In this document: positions 48,856 to 63,276 of the stretch, piece by piece
Layout of the letters: the number at the start of each line of letters is the position of its first letter
Numbering within the stretch: position 1 is the first letter of the stretch
Origin: Certhia americana
Taxonomy: Eukaryota > Chordata > Aves > Passeriformes > Certhiidae
Length of the DNA: 64,000 nt
Assembly: GCA_018697195.1 (NCBI GenBank)
Contig: CM031859.1
Coordinates: forward strand, 60,432,190 to 60,496,189
Direction of reading: 5' to 3'
The notes under the pieces: generated by a model
What the model was told of the DNA's origin: nothing
The model's database searches: none
What the model saw: only the letters and a program-made list of their open reading frames with translations
Made by a program: the position numbers and the translations under genes

Positions 48856-51800
48856 TGTTTTTCTCTCTTAAACCCTTATTCTTGGCTTCCACTAGGACTG
48901 CTGAAAAGGGTGATAAATGTATGGAAGTTTTTGTGATGTAGAAATCTGTCTATTAGTAACTCCAGAGAAACCACCAAGTGATTCCACATGGACCACCAAA
49001 CTGTCTTCAGAGTCTAATGATTTTCATTTGCTCTGTCAGTCCAGGGCAGACTCAAGATGAAAAGTTATGTATTATTTTTCCAGCTCCCTGAGCTATTCAA
49101 TCCTCCTTCCATCATTTGTTTAATACATTCCTCATATGCTACTCTGGTCTCCTGACACCCAGGCTGTTCCTGGGAACAGCTGAATTCCCACATGAGGGGA
49201 AACATATTTTCATATGTTTTTGGGTATTTCAAAAGTGTAATTTTATTTAATAGATTTAAAATATTTAAGCCCCCACCCTTCCACCACCCCTTTGGCATGC
49301 TTTTAGTGGGCATCCCAAGAGACTGTAAAGCAGAAATGAGAAAAACTACAACGGTACAGAAAAGCATGCTTTTCATAGGAGTTCAAGGTGACACACAGTC
49401 AAGAAATACATTACAAATAAACCAAACTTAGTTTCCTCTCAGGGGGAGATTGACTCTTCACCTCTCTGTCTGTTTTCAAAACTACTTTTACTGTTTTACT
49501 TTTAAGAGCTAATAAAAATACAGAACCTGACTCTCCTCTTGCATCAATTTTAGATTGGCAATGTCAGGGTTATTGTACTCCATTCCCTGCAGAACTCCAT
49601 TAAAATGTCGACACTACATCAAGAAGGAGAACCATGCCCATGTTCCCTGAAGAATTCTGTCCTACTAGTATTTTGGGAACCCCTTCAATGTGCAGGTTAG
49701 AGGCATCTCTTTAACAGAGAAGTGTTAATCCTGCATGAAGTTGAAATGGGAACAAAAGATGATGGGCTAAATTTTAAAACTACATGGAGAAAAGAAAAGA
49801 AAGTAAACTCATGAAGCCAGTTTATATTCCTAGTCACACTCCTTTATCTTGTTGAAGGCTCTGAAATTGCAGAGGACAAATGCCAGTTACTCTATGAAGC
49901 GCTAAAAAATAACATTTTGGACTGGGAGTTATCTCTTGCTTTTCATGTCAAAGGAGTTAAGTAAATTGTAGATGCTATGGGATGCAATGGTCATGTTTCA
50001 TTTGATGATTAACATTCTTGTTCTTGTCCATCCCAGTCAGGTGAAGCCATCACAGTCTAGTAACCAGTAGCACCCTGGAAGAGCTGTGTTACTTAGCAGC
50101 CATAGTGTTCCATGGCTGTGAAGTTTCAGGAGAGAATGAAGTAACCCAACATGCCTTGTGGACAACAAAAGTAGCACAGACCATTGAAATAAATGATCTT
50201 TTTAATAGGAACAGCATGGAATCATGTGGTGTTCAATAACTTATTATGCTCCTTGGAATTTCAGCATTCTGCAGATCCAGGGAATACAGTGTGGTGACCC
50301 CCAGCATCTAGTTTCCAAAAAGAGTGGAAAACTCTGCAAATTAGAGAAAACATGACAGAGACAGAACTCTGCTTTGCATATTTCCTCCCCTTCTCCTCCT
50401 ATCTATGTCACCAAGCGTTTCCTATTAACACTTCTCCTTAATCCTACGCAGTGCCAGAACTTGAATGAGTCACTGCTGGAGAAGGGCTTGTTTGATGGCA
50501 AAGGCAAAGCAGCAGCATTACTAACAGTTTCAAAACAATAGGGAATACTCGAATGTACAAAAAAGGAAGCACTAAGCTTTTGCTGTGCGAGACTGTCACT
50601 GGCTTACTGTCAACTCATTAGGCAGCATCCTGAGCAGTGACGAAGGAATATATTTGAAAATACATTTGGGACTGTTTTGCAAGCATCAGATTGTTTACAC
50701 TCCATGTGAGCTTTCCCCTTCTTTCCTACTGGGTTATTGTGCTAAGAGTATTTGTAGTTAAGACTGTTGATTACCCCAGCAAGAAAACATCATTTTCTTT
50801 TGGAGAGTACTTCTGAGGTTTTGAAATTTGATTTTTGTCCACATGTGGTGGAATAAAAATTGGAATTTAAGAGTTCTTTTAGGAATAACCAGTGTCTAAG
50901 AGAAGAATTAGGAGAGAGAAAATAGCAAAAGATGTATCTGGCATTATCCTGCCATAGAAAACAACAGCTGGTAGATCTCCTGCTAAGGTGAGGACCTTAT
51001 AAATGATATTTTAAGCTATTCTGCATCCATCTCTGATAGCCTGTAGGAAATCTTTCTGATTCACAAAACATTCTATGTTTGGCAGAATGGCAATTCTGGA
51101 AATAAAAATATCACTGCAAATACTTGGACTAGCTGTATTGAGAACCCAAAAGCCAACTTTAAGAAATTAGACCTGGAGGAATGAAAAGTTAAAAGATTTT
51201 CAAATCCTAATCTTACATTCCCTTTAGAGGAACTTGCCTCTAAATAACATCCATTTGACAATAGATAGTTTCGTGAGAAAGTGCTAGCAGCACCTACACT
51301 TTAGAAAGCACAAATGGTAACCCAAGACTGTCCGCAGTGAAAAATGTGAGCCTGGTCTCCACATAGCATCTTTCATTATCAAATTTGTATTTTTCCCTCT
51401 GATCATCATGTGGCTTTAGAAAAAGCCACAGTTCCATCACAGTCAATAGCTATTGCAAAAAGTTTCATATATTGGAGAAAAAAAGTGAAGCAGGTCAAAT
51501 TGAAAATCATAATTTAGAATTCTGTCAAATCCTGTTTTCCCTTTTTAGATGAGACTTCTACTACTGTGGCAACACCTAAATCCTATAAATTGCCTCAAAA
51601 ATCTGAGAAATTTCAAAAATTTCAGCTGACATTTGGAATAAATTGCCAAGAAAGGAAATTGAAACAAAGAGCATAAAATAATCTTAAGAGTCACCTTGGT
51701 TTATTTATGAACAAAGTATGAGGTGAGGGATACTATGAAAAGCAAGGCAGAGTAAAAGAAATTTAGCAAAAGAAGAATAGACATACCAAGATAGCTAACC

Positions 51801-54800
51801 TTTTCCCTGTTCTTTAACGGTTCTGTGCTTTAATCACAACCTAGAAACAGCATATGCCTCACTCAAGATCATAAACACCTTCCCTACATGGCCTAATTCG
51901 ATAAAAACTGTAGTTTTGCACATTATCTTCTAATTGCAAACAGATGCAGTATTGATTCCAGGTGTAGCAAGATATAGTATCTGAAGAAAAAACCCCAATC
52001 TATTCAGGAATATTTAGAAACATTTCAGGTATAGCTATCCAAAAGTTGCCTAAACAGAGGGCTTGATCCTGAATCCTTTGTACCCTTTGCATCCTGATGC
52101 TGGCCCAAAGTGGTGGGTGGTTGCCAGGTTGGATCTAGAAGCTGCTGTGCTAGTGCAGCCCTGTGCTGCCAGAGGGGCACTGGGGCTGGCCTCCACAGGT
52201 ACCCTGCTCACTTCTGCTGTGGACTCAGCTGGCATCAATTCAGGGCTCTATATGTTGTCTATTATCGTGCTGTGTAGACTTGAACAGTCCTATAGGACCA
52301 TGTCTGCTGGTTTAATTTAAAACAAAATTTGAATTGTGAATGTATCCCAGAAGTGCAACTTTTAGTGTCTTCTGGCATTCACTTTTGGTCCTGGAAGACA
52401 GAAGTATTTCTGGCCCCAGTAAAAGAGAACAGTATTAAAAATTGGCTTTTCTGCATACAAAGACACTTAGATGTTGAAATAGGCTTTTCAGAAAACCTCT
52501 TTGTGCTTGTGTATAATTGTGGAGTTTCTAGGGCACGAAAAGACCAGAAGGGTAACCCTGTTGCTCTCATCCTCAGGCTTCTTATGACTGAGGAATGTTA
52601 GAAGAAGGTGTTGGCTGTCACCATGGCTCTGCAGTGTTTGGGACAGAAAGGCTGGTACAGGTGGGCTGCTGCTTCACTGACAGAGGTTATAAAGTCCCCT
52701 CTTTTTCCCAACCAGACATCTTATCTGGAGAGGTCTAACGAGAGCATGAAGACCTTTTCTCCTTTGTTCTCCTTGATTCTGAGTGACACACAGAAGTTTA
52801 TCACATCATCTCTTTTACTTCAGATAATTTTATAGGCTTATATAACTTAATAATAGAATTTTTATCTCAGAGCTACAAAGGTCATAATACCTGTCAGAGA
52901 GTTTCTTGCTGTTATAACCTGTGCATTGATACCATTGCAAATCCCTTCTGCACACAAGGCCCTTAATGAGAGCAAAGCAGCATTTTTCACTCAAATTAGT
53001 GGGCTCACGGGGGGAACATTAGCTACAGTTTATTAGCTCAGCTTCCCAGTTGCTAATCTAATCTCCCTGCATGGCAGGGCAGTCACTGTGTAGTACAGGT
53101 GTTACTGCACAGTGTGCTCGCCCTCCAGCCTGGCAGGAGCATTAACTTCAAGGCAGGTACCTGATTCTGCAGAGGAGCTGTGGTTGTGGCAACAGAGGCA
53201 ACCAGCACTCCAGCAGGAGTTCAGATGTTAGTTCTGTGTGAAGGGTTCAACCAAAATTACCCTTTTGTGTACAGGAGATGCTCAGCAGATAGCCTTCTCC
53301 AAATTTTTGAGATACATAGTTTGAAACAGCTGTGGGTCTTCCATCTTTGATTTATGCATTTGTGTTTAAAAGTCTCTTCAACACCTCCTCAACCGATCTG
53401 CATTTTTGTTGCCTCTGAAACACATGTGCAGTGCACCAGCAGTAGTCTCAATGGGGACAGACACACCAGTCTACTGGCTCTTCTTGCACAGTTCCTGGCA
53501 GACAGGAGTTGAGAGTGGCCATGTAGGTAACAGAGCTTTCACTAGTCCCAGCTCTCAAAGGCTGAGGGCCTGTTTCTGTCACAAAATTCAATTCAAATCA
53601 ACAAGGTGATCTGTGAATCAGAGTCTAGGTCTCTCTCGTTTACCCCTTTGAAAGTTAAGTAGGCAACTTCTAGCTTAGGCTACATTCATATGTACTAAAT
53701 TCCACCAATGGGATTGCCTGGTGCTTCCTACTGACTGAACCTAGGTAACTGCCTTTGTGGTGTTTTTGCAGTTTCTTTGACACATACTTCTGGGGTTCTT
53801 GTCTTTTTCAACCATCTGGGGATTTGTGATTAGGTGGTATTTAATTCTTCCTAGGCCAGGTTCGAGAGTGGTGACTTTGAGAAGTAGAGAGCCTTTATTG
53901 TAGCGTAAATTCTGTTTAGTTCTATAATTTTCTGCCCTGAATTTTAAGGGCACAGTACTGAAAATCAGGCTAAAAATCTCCAATATAGATCAAAAAGAAG
54001 GACTGATTGATTGGTGGCTTTATGAAAACTGAGATAATAGGTAATTTTCTGGCTACCCTGACAGGGAGGATCTGCTTAGGTTGCAGGACCAAAATTTCAT
54101 CCGGTTTCTCCAAGTTGCTTGTTCAAGAGCTTTCAACTCAAGTTCTGGTCTGGAGAAATGAACAACAGAGTGTTTTATACCTGGAAAATGGAATGACTTG
54201 ATGGTCATAAGTTAATGAGTTTCCCATATTTTTCATCCAGAAAGTTTTTTCCCAGTTATGTGTTTTAACTAAGCACCAGAAAAATACTTGGAATGTAGTT
54301 AGGTTTCAATATAGATAGCTTTGCAAGATTGAGTAAAACTAGTTTTTCATCAGAGTGTGGAAGAGGGTGCAAAGAAGGGCATTGCTGGGCCAAGGGCTAT
54401 CAGCTGAGAAGCAAGATGTGAGATGTTAAACTGAACAAGTTGCGTATCCACCTAGTGGGCAACTTGAATTTTCTTCCTCAAGGAAAAAAACTCACAAGTT
54501 TGTGCTTAAAGATTTGATGAACAATGAATTGAATAGAGTCCTACCACCATAAGTGGATCTACAAGGGCTCTGCAAAGATGTATCACCAGCCAATAGCTCA
54601 TATACACTTGTACCAGCACCAGTACTGCCAGCAGGACTTTTTCCCTCCACCTGTTTTTAATAAGACCATTTGAATCCCAGCACCAGGAACCTGACAGAGA
54701 TTATTTACATATAACTGTTAGAGAAACTTTCCAAGTCTATCAGCAGGTGATTCATATCCTGAAGCACTAGAGAATATCAGCTGACACTTTTGAATGCAAG

Positions 54801-57800
54801 TTGTATGTGAAAAAGCAACAAAAGAGAAGTACATGAACACTACAGAGTTCCAATGCATTTTATTTTCCCTCCTAGCAATTACTGAGAAATGCAGGTTAAA
54901 GTAATTTTCCTTTGGCCCACATCTTGCCATCAGGTTCCTGAATATCTGACCATACCTTATGAAAATTAGCTATATTCAGAGCACTTCCCAGATTGGGTTA
55001 AATGAGCCTCAAGACAAGCCCCTAGAAACTGATTCAAGGAATGCAATCTCAGCCAGCTTTTCAGAAATGCCAATATGTTTAACAGATGTATAGTCTTTCA
55101 GAGTTAAGCTCTTCTGAGCTACAGTCTAATGCTGATGTATCAGAGGCTGATAGCTGGTTTTTACCACTGCTAATCTCTGGCTCAGATGGATTTCAGTGGA
55201 AAAAGTCAGTCATGTGCCCTAGAAAATCTAGATTTTGGACATTGCTTACTCCACCTCCTGCAAAAGAATCACCTCCATGCTCACAGAAAAGCAGATTCCA
55301 AAATTCAGTTTCAGAGGACTTTGAATGCCAAATGATGTTTTCCAAAAGATCTTTTGATCTGTAAATACCTAAAAGTAGCTTAAAAGTCTCATCCCTTGTG
55401 ATTATATGATTACATTAGAGAATATAAATTTGGCCATGACATAGGATAAATATTGTAGAGACAGACTTCCCCTCTAGATGAATTTTCCATGTTGAACTTT
55501 ATTTCAGTTAATTGTAGGTGTAGACAGAAATATTGGAGTTGTTCCTATGAAGGAAAATATTCTGAATATGGGAACGTATTTAAGACTGAAAAGGCCTGAC
55601 TATAGGATTTCAAGTCCTGGATCAGGGTTTTCAGTTATCTGAGTTGATATTAAATGACATGTGAATAATACAGAATCCTTCCTGCAAGAGGATTCTGTAA
55701 CAAGCCATTTTAAATAGAGATTTTTGTTGAATTGAGAGTTACTTTTGACTTAATTTACCAGATACAGCAGCCATGCTACATAACTGGAAACAGTTACTAG
55801 AAAGGTACAGAAGATAAATCTGGCAACTTTTCTCTACATATGTCAGAACTGTTCTTACATTAATTGTTTGACTAGGGAGTAGGAGTTCTGTGTCTTTTAG
55901 AAGCATTGATTTTTTTCCCCAAATGGAAAACAAGGTCAGAAAGAAGAAACTTGCCTCTTTTCCTTGCCTTGCACTCTTCTCCTCCACTGATTTGGGAATT
56001 TGGATTCCAGCTGTTGCCTGGCTGCATTTATAAATCTGTCCTAAAGTAAGGCATTTACATTTGGGCTTTTTTTCCAATGAATCATTTCAGTAGCTCTCCC
56101 CAAAATCTCGAATTAGCTCTGTGTGAAAAAAGATTTGAAAGCATTTGCACTGTTGGGGGCAGGGAGGATAAGAAGAGGTGAAAATGTGCTTTATGTGCCT
56201 GCTCAAAAATGTTAAAGCTGCTCATTGGGTCAGTAAGTTCAGCTAAGCTCCTTCCTAAATTCTGGTGGATATCAGATAGCAGGATTTAGCCCTTATTCTA
56301 GTAAAGCTTCACAGTGGTGGTCTTCCACTGTTTGAATGCAACATAAACACAATTTTTTTTTTGCTTCAAGCTTTATCTCTGTGTTCCTGTGAAGCTGATT
56401 TATGGGAGTAATAACCAAAGAAATATGGAAACTGCTGATGTGGGTTTATCAAGGTATGCTGGATCTCTTGTATCTAAAATGAACTATCCTGAGTGAGTCA
56501 CTTATTTTCCATCAAGTGCTTCATGATGTCACAATATAAATCAAATGCTCATTGTAAGGAGTAACTGGCTGCCAGATGACAAATAACACTGAAAATCTAA
56601 GGTTTTGTTTCTCCACAAAACATTTTGAAACTTTAAATGATCTTGTTACTAGCAAGCAAAGTGCTTGGAAGGAAAAATGATTGCTATGATTTGTGAGTGT
56701 TGGTCTCACTAAGATTTTTCTGCAGACAAGTTTTGACTTTGGAAAGAGGCAGAATATCTTCCTCTTTGGTGGCTGCTCACAACCCCATAGACTGTGAAAC
56801 TACTTTTTGTTTCAGGCTCCTCTGCAGCGCTGGGGGAAGGTTGCTTAGAGCCACTGTCTGAGCTCTGCTGCTTGCACGGGCATTGGGGACAGGACACTCC
56901 TACAATAAGCTGCAGGGTGAGACTGGTCTCCACCCCGGCAGACCGTTTTCAAGGTCTCCTGCATGCTTCTGTGTCCTTCCTGCCTTCAGTGAAGTGATGG
57001 GCAGGACAATTCCATGGTCCTGACCAGAGCTGCTCCAGGCCAGAGCTGGCACATCCCTGCTCTGCTATATCACCATTAGCAGAAATGCTCTGGTTTCACT
57101 GTTAGTAGTCCCCCCTTGGTCTTCCAATTTGCCTGTAAAACTCATTCTTCAGCACAGGCACAGTTCTGATTTTGTGTGTAAAATGTCTTTTTTTAAGCAT
57201 TTCTCCCATCGATGAAGACAGATTCCTTCATAGTAACTTTGTTCCTGCTCCCTACACATATCTCCTGTAGATGTAACATATGCTCATAAAACCAGCTGGA
57301 AGTGGAACATATAAACAGCAGTCACTCAGCAGTGGCTGCTCATGCCAGTTTCAGTGGAACACAGTGTGAGGATTACATTTATATTGTCTTGCTTCCCTAC
57401 ATAAACCCATTCTTTGCTCCTCGTACCAGCTTCTTATGTAAAGACACAGAAGCTGCACCAGTTTGCACTTAGCTGAAGGTCTTTATCTATCTCTGAATCT
57501 TCAAAAATCTCTGCTTCCTGGGGGGGAAGGAGATGAGGGGAAAGAAAGAGCACTTGGCTATACCAAGTGAAAGCCTGTTCCGGTCTGGTGAGAATGCCAA
57601 CAGGCAGCGTTAGTGGTTATGTTACTTTTCCTACCGCAGGTGTTAATCTTGGCATTGGAGAAAGCTAGCAGAACAGAATGAGTCCTGGGCTCCTGCGACG
57701 CAATGACATTTCTTTAAATGATCTGTTTACTTAGGTTGAAAAATTACAAACTGACAAAACTGGAAACAGGTTTTCCATTGATCTACAGAACAGTTATAGC

Positions 57801-58429
57801 AAGGAAGAAGGAAGAACAGATCTCTCTGCTAATCCCCTTTCTCCATTTCCCTCCAGCCAGCAACTCACCTCTTAAAGAGTTTCTCTTGTGGTCATTAAAC
57901 TAGCTTTTCATGTGACAATGCCTCTCTTGCTACAATTACATAGGTTGTGTCCACAATAATGAATTGAACTTATTTTAAAGCCACCAAGTACTTGTCACTT
58001 GGTCCACCAACACTTACTAGGCTTGGATTGGCTCTTTTGATTTTTAATGAAAAATCATCAATCTTCCTTTTTCTTCAGTAAAAGTAGTACCATGGAAATG
58101 TCTTATCATAGCAAAGACATGTCTCAGATCTACTTACTCCTAGCACAAGAAAGCTTTCCCTCACCATCCTGTAGATACCTGCAGACTAGCAGGAAAGACC
58201 AAAAGTAACTTTGAATGTAGATACTGTAGGAATTGCACCATATGTAATTTGGACCACTTCATTGTCCAAGCTGGCCTTGCCGAGAAGAGCATCTCTTTGA
58301 ATCAACTTCACAGCAAATCTCTGTGAAAAGAAGTAAAGTGAACTCATTTACATGTGTGTCAACTTTGGGCACTTTCCTGGCAGTTTTCAGAAGTACGGAG
58401 GTGAATAGCACATTTTTACTTTAGGCGTG

Positions 58430-58857
58430 TGTCCTAGTCCCAACCAGGACATGGTTAATTTTTGCACTAGCCAGGAGGGGTCTTGGCTAGGACTTGGAAT
58501 TCTCAAGGTTATTCAATACTCCCTCACAACCCTTTTGGGGATGAGGGAAAGGAAGTCTCTTCCTGGGAGAAGAGGTCCCTTCCTGGTCACATAGGATGGT
58601 GAAGGGAGTGGTCAGGAATTGTCAGGGGTGAGAACTCCTGTGAGAATTGTTTGTTTCTTTTACATTCTTTTATTAGTATTTTTGCTGCTAGTGTTTGGGA
58701 GTTTTATCCCATTGCTCTTTCCAGTAAATTTTTCTTATTTCAACCTGTGATCCTTACCTTCTCTGACTCTGATGCCCCTTTCCATCCTACTTTAGGGGGA
58801 CATGGAGGGCAGAGAGGGGTGTGAGTGAGTGGCTCCCTGTGGGAGTGCTAAATTGAG
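58430..58857 (+). mobile_element. Probable solo LTR of an avian ERVL-class element
   Basis: It begins TGTCCTAGTCCCAACCAGGA and continues CATGGTTAATTTTTGCACT. It ends in a region reading TTTCTTATTTCAACCTGTGA, then a CCCCTTTCCATCC stretch and GTGAGTGAGTGGCTCCCTGT. These correspond, from memory, to the TGTCCTGGTT start and the CTTATCTCAACCC...GTGAGTGAG end of common avian ERVL LTRs in plus orientation. No internal retroviral region follows, so it looks like a solo LTR left after recombination. The right edge is approximate and I could not find a clean target-site duplication. Confidence 0.65.
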
Positions 58858-61800
58858 GAGTACCATTCCTAAACCTATTCCTAAAGAATATGGTAGGAAA
58901 ATACTCAACATCAAGGACCAGGGATTCATTACCTTTGTGTACTGCATGCAACAGGTTAGGATACTGAAGACAAAAGAGATATTTGAATTTTAGTAGCTTC
59001 TTTGTTATTTATAATTTTTTTTCAGTATGGTAACACAAGTGTGAACATAAGACTGTAGAGGCAGTTATTTCCATTGAACTTTAGCTTTTAGTTTAGATTA
59101 GAGTTCTTGTATCCTGATCTTTTTAAATGACCTGATGTAAAAATTGCTGAAGCCTGTGGCTTTGGGTTATGCTCACACATATCTGCTGTGGCACCTGGGC
59201 TCATGTAGCGACTGCTCTTACCTTCCATATCTGTCAGTCTTTCAGATAAAAAGCAAATTAAAGGGTTTTGATCAGTGCAATGAAGTTTTCTTCTCTAATC
59301 AATGTAAAGAAGATTTCTTCATCTCTTTGATCCACTTCTTATGACCAGAATGGATTTATATTTTTATTAATGAGAAAATATGAAATCCAGTCTTAGGAAA
59401 AAAACTACTTGGGCTTTTCAGCCTATTAGAACAAGAATGGAATAATCTGAGTGCAGACTTATTTGACTGTCCTGTATTAGACAATGGGGGATGGATTACA
59501 GGGGAGTAGGTGTCAGGATCATTTGATTTTCACGTGGTCTTACAGTTCAATGGCATCTGTTTCTGCTTATCTGGGAGAAAAACTGGAACCAAAGACTTTT
59601 AAATAAATAAATAACTGCCCAAACATGTTATAAAACAGATGCAACATGGATTATTCACAAATAAATCATCCTGCAGAATTAAAACACTGACAGCAAAGTC
59701 CAGGAACCTCATTCTGTAACAGAACTGATTACAGAAAATACTGAAAATATTTTCTATATGGAGCAATGACAATTTACACAAAGGCAAAATTATATTATCA
59801 AGTTTTTAATATATACTTTGGTAGGAACCAAAAAAGTGTTCTCAGAAAATGGATAGCAAACTGTTTCATGAGGAAGTGTTCCAGGGACTGGTCTGGCAGA
59901 AAAAGAAGCTTGATAGTGAAATTTATATGGCACTTTCTGCTCCTTGCCCCCGCTTCCGCCCACCCTGCACCTGTAGTCTTTGCCAAAGGATGTAACTTGC
60001 TCTTCTTTAGCTGTTTCACTTGCCTTTATGATCTGAGAACACTCTCCCAGCCCGGAGCAGGTGTGAAAACTTAGAACAGCAGCTGTGGGATTTTATGCTT
60101 CAAAAGGAACTGGCATTGGTGCAATGATCATGTTTTGTACTTGTTTGTCCTTTTAAAATTGCCTAGCCTTTTTATCTAAATGAAACCATGTGATCCTTGG
60201 GAACTGCAAACACCTCGAAGATGATTTTCTGTTCAGCATCCTCACCTTCGTCCATTTCCTCCTCTGCTTATCATCATGTTTGTTCTTCAAGCCTTTTCTT
60301 CACCATCTTACATAGGTATCAACTACCATCTTCCACTGTCTCTTCAAGCAGGCCTTTTGAATGAATGTTGCCAACTTTCCCTTGGTGTCCAGAGTATTTA
60401 TGAAGTGTTTTAGAAGTCCAGCAGAGAAAAGCAATGAGACACTCCAAATTAAATGACAAAAGGATTATGCCAGACTTGTTTTGAATACAGCCCAAGGCAC
60501 AAAATGCAAAAGGATTAGTTCAGGTACCAACGGATCAGACTGTGGTGTTTTATGTGGGTTGGCTTTTGGACTGTGTGCTGCTTTTAGACAAGTACTGTAA
60601 CAAATTAGGAAACTATTTTCTGCCAGAACAGTGTGAAGTCTAAAGACATGCATTGACTACTTCAGACATAAGATTTCTTTCCATGGTTTATGTCTTTCCA
60701 TGTTTTTGTGTGTGAGTGAAAGAGAGGGTAGATGAGCAGGTGCTCTGTGACTTTAATGTTAGGGTTTGGGGAGAATATATGTGACACATGCAGTGAAGCT
60801 GGAGAGCATAAATAAAGGAGATGGGAGAAAGAAGGTAAGAATTGTAATGGATTCAAAACACAAGACCAGGAACTCAATTAAAATGATACAAGAGAGGGTG
60901 AGTAAAATGGAATCAGCAAGTAATAGACCAATACATATTACTGTGTTTGTTGTTCAGTGTATGTCTATGTGAAACATATCTGGCACAAAAACACACAGAA
61001 AGGACACTTGGAAGCTCCTTGCACCATTCAAGGAGCAAGATGTACCAAATGACAGACATAGGCAGTGTCCCAGCTGCAGCTGTCATGTCACTGTCAGGGT
61101 GCACACACTGCCCTTGCAGAGGAAGCAGCTGGGGTTCAAGGAATGGTGCGCAGGATCTTACATCTGATGTTCTTGTATTGTCTAAATATGCCTAGTGAGA
61201 CACGGAGCAAAATGCAAAATGCTTTTCATGCATGAAGTATAAACTGCTCTATGTGCCTCTTCCCCAGCTTTCTCCCCACTGGCACCCAGAGGAATTCAGG
61301 ACTGGAGCGTGTGGCCATGGAGCTGCATTGTGGGGCAGTGCTCGAGACGTCTCCTGGGAAGAGGGCCTGATGACCATCAGATGATCTTTGAAGGAGCTGG
61401 TGCTTTAAATGAGTTTATTCATAGTTAAACATTTCACATGAATTACTCAAGAGAACTTGTTTGTTAGAAGCAGGTGGTGACTAATCATCTCTTAGCCCAC
61501 CTTTACTGCATTCAAGAGTTGTCAGAAAGTTGACAAGCAGAAAAACCTCTTAGTAGCTCATCATTATAACAAGCTGACATGGGAGGCACCGACCCCCGCT
61601 GCAGTTGGATTAAAATGGGAAAAATAGGGCTTCTGAGTTCCTTTTCCTTGTCCTTGGAGCTTCATTACTTAGGTAATGGCAAAAATATGTTCCTCACATG
61701 GTGAAACTAATACATATCTAATTCTCCTTCCCCACTCAGAATTAATCATAACTTCCAAATTCAGATTTTTTTTTTAACTCTTGTTTTGCTGTTGCAGCTG

Positions 61801-62907
61801 AGATTAGAGATTTAGAGAGTCTTCCTCCGAGGTCCCATGAAGTGCCTTATGTACTGCCTGCCAGCAGAAAAAATAAGCCAGACTCCAGTGTTACACATCA
61901 AAATTGCAAGCAGAAAGAAATGGCTGTGTTAAAGTATACTCCAGCCCGGAGCAAATGTTGGGGTGCCCTATATTCCATAGTTTCCAGGCATAGTTTCCAG
62001 GCAGTCAGTAGAGAAGCTCTGAGCTGGCTGGGATATAACCCGAGGAGTGACACAGCCAATTTTTTTGTCTTCAAGCTGAGGAGAGACCAAAAGGTAGAAG
62101 AAAGCTGCTTTTACACCCATTCTTTGGAGATAGGGGTGACAGTAGCTTGGGTGAGCAGAGAGAACTAGCTTAAAATGTAGCAGATGCTGCTTTCAAGCCT
62201 TTAAAAAAAAAAAAAAAGGAAAATTCATTGCACAATGAGGAAAATATACTGCAGCTGGACCAGAGAACACTGCAGGGATGAAAGGAAGCTAGGTATCCTT
62301 TGAGATGGCAGATGTACTACCAAATATTTATTTCTTGAAAATATTTTCTTTAGTCTTTAAAGTAAGGTAGTAGCTTCTATTGTTTCCTTTGGCAGCTTAT
62401 TCTAGCCATGAGCTTCTCTGTGTAATGAAATTCCACCTACAGTAAATCTTCTGTATGCCTGGCTGTTCCTGAGTTTTAACTCTTCCAAGCCTAGTTCTCT
62501 GCTTATCTGCCTGCCCTGTACTGAGTTAATACCAATATTCTGTGAGACGGACATCAACAGTCTTGTCCCAGATATCCTGGGCTGTCAACAGGATGAGCTA
62601 AGTGACCCATTTCCTATGATTGTCTTACTTATCCACTTGGTTTGATCACTGAAAATCTCAGTCTTTATTTCTGCCTAAGAACTCATTACTTTGACCTGGA
62701 GAACCACTCCTTGTAAATTTAGGGTATTTGTCATAGCTTATATCTATGCAGTTGGAGTCCTGGATGATTCTAGTCCCACCAGCTGGCTTACTGTTCTGTT
62801 CAGTGGTCTTCAGGCTGGGCTGGACTGGCTGTGGGTCTGTGTGAAGGGACTAGAATACATGTCTGAGGAAGTTGGACTAGAATACAAAACTGAGGAAGTT
62901 TTATAAT
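58858..62907. other. Intergenic DNA, no gene seen
   Basis: Unique sequence with AAATAAATAAATAA near 59600-59614, an A run near 62200-62217, and a 27-bp tandem duplication at its right end (62847-62900). The 108-codon frame at 61842-62168 follows an acceptor-like T-rich/CAG sequence but shows no recognisable domain and is not called. Confidence 0.65.
62847..62900. repeat. 27-bp tandem duplication, two copies
   Basis: GGACTAGAATACATGTCTGA-type sequence at 62847-62873 is followed directly by a second copy at 62874-62900 with three differences (ATGT versus AAAA region). It ends just before a CR1 fragment. Confidence 0.9.
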
Positions 62908-63276
62908 CTCTAGAGGAGGAGGTTTGAGGGGACCTCATCACTCTCTACGACTCCCTGAAAGGAGGTTGTAGCCAGATCAGGGCTGGTCTCTCCTGCCATG
63001 TCTGCAGTGAGAGGACTGGAGGAAATGGCCTTAAACTGAGGCAGGGGAGATTCAGATTAAATATTAGACAATTCTTTTCACTGTTGGGGTGGTCAAGCAC
63101 TGGAATAGGTTACCCAGGGAGATGGTGGACTCACTATCTCTAGAAGTGTTTAAGAGGTGTCTGGATCTGGCACTGGGTGATGTGATTTAGTGGTTTAGGA
63201 GCTACAGTGGCTGTGCTTGGTAGGTGTTTGGACTTGATCTTAAAGTTCTCTTCCAAGCCTGATGATTCTATGATTC
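62908..63276 (+). mobile_element. CR1 LINE 3'-end fragment
   Basis: In plus orientation it reads GGGGACCTCATCACTCTCTA, then GACTCCCTGAAAGGAGGTTG, AATGGCCTTAAACTGAGGC, GGTGGTCAAGCACTGGAATA, AGAAGTGTTTAAGAGGTGTC and TTGGACTTGATCTTAAAG, and ends TGATGATTCTATGATTC. This is the classic avian CR1 3' end with its ATTCTATG-type terminal repeat at 63264-63276. It is 5'-truncated with no coding capacity. The left edge is approximate. Confidence 0.95.

Larger units (their letters stand above)
35746..58429. other. Intergenic DNA, no gene seen
   Basis: This is a 22.7-kb stretch. It holds an A-rich tract at 36921-36995, a small duplicated hairpin at 38917-38971, a possible ancient CR1-like remnant at about 41925-41990, a (TA)n run at about 43842-43861, a purine-rich region at about 46640-46990, AT-rich unique sequence at about 47280-47720 and an 18-bp palindrome at 48838-48855. 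I found no exon with family motifs; in particular, no endothelin peptide was seen. Confidence 0.65.

Noticed and set aside
61842..62168. 108-codon frame preceded by a T-rich tract and CAG
   Set aside because: Acceptor-like context is common in this AT-rich DNA, the peptide has no recognisable family, and no matching donor or partner exon was found.
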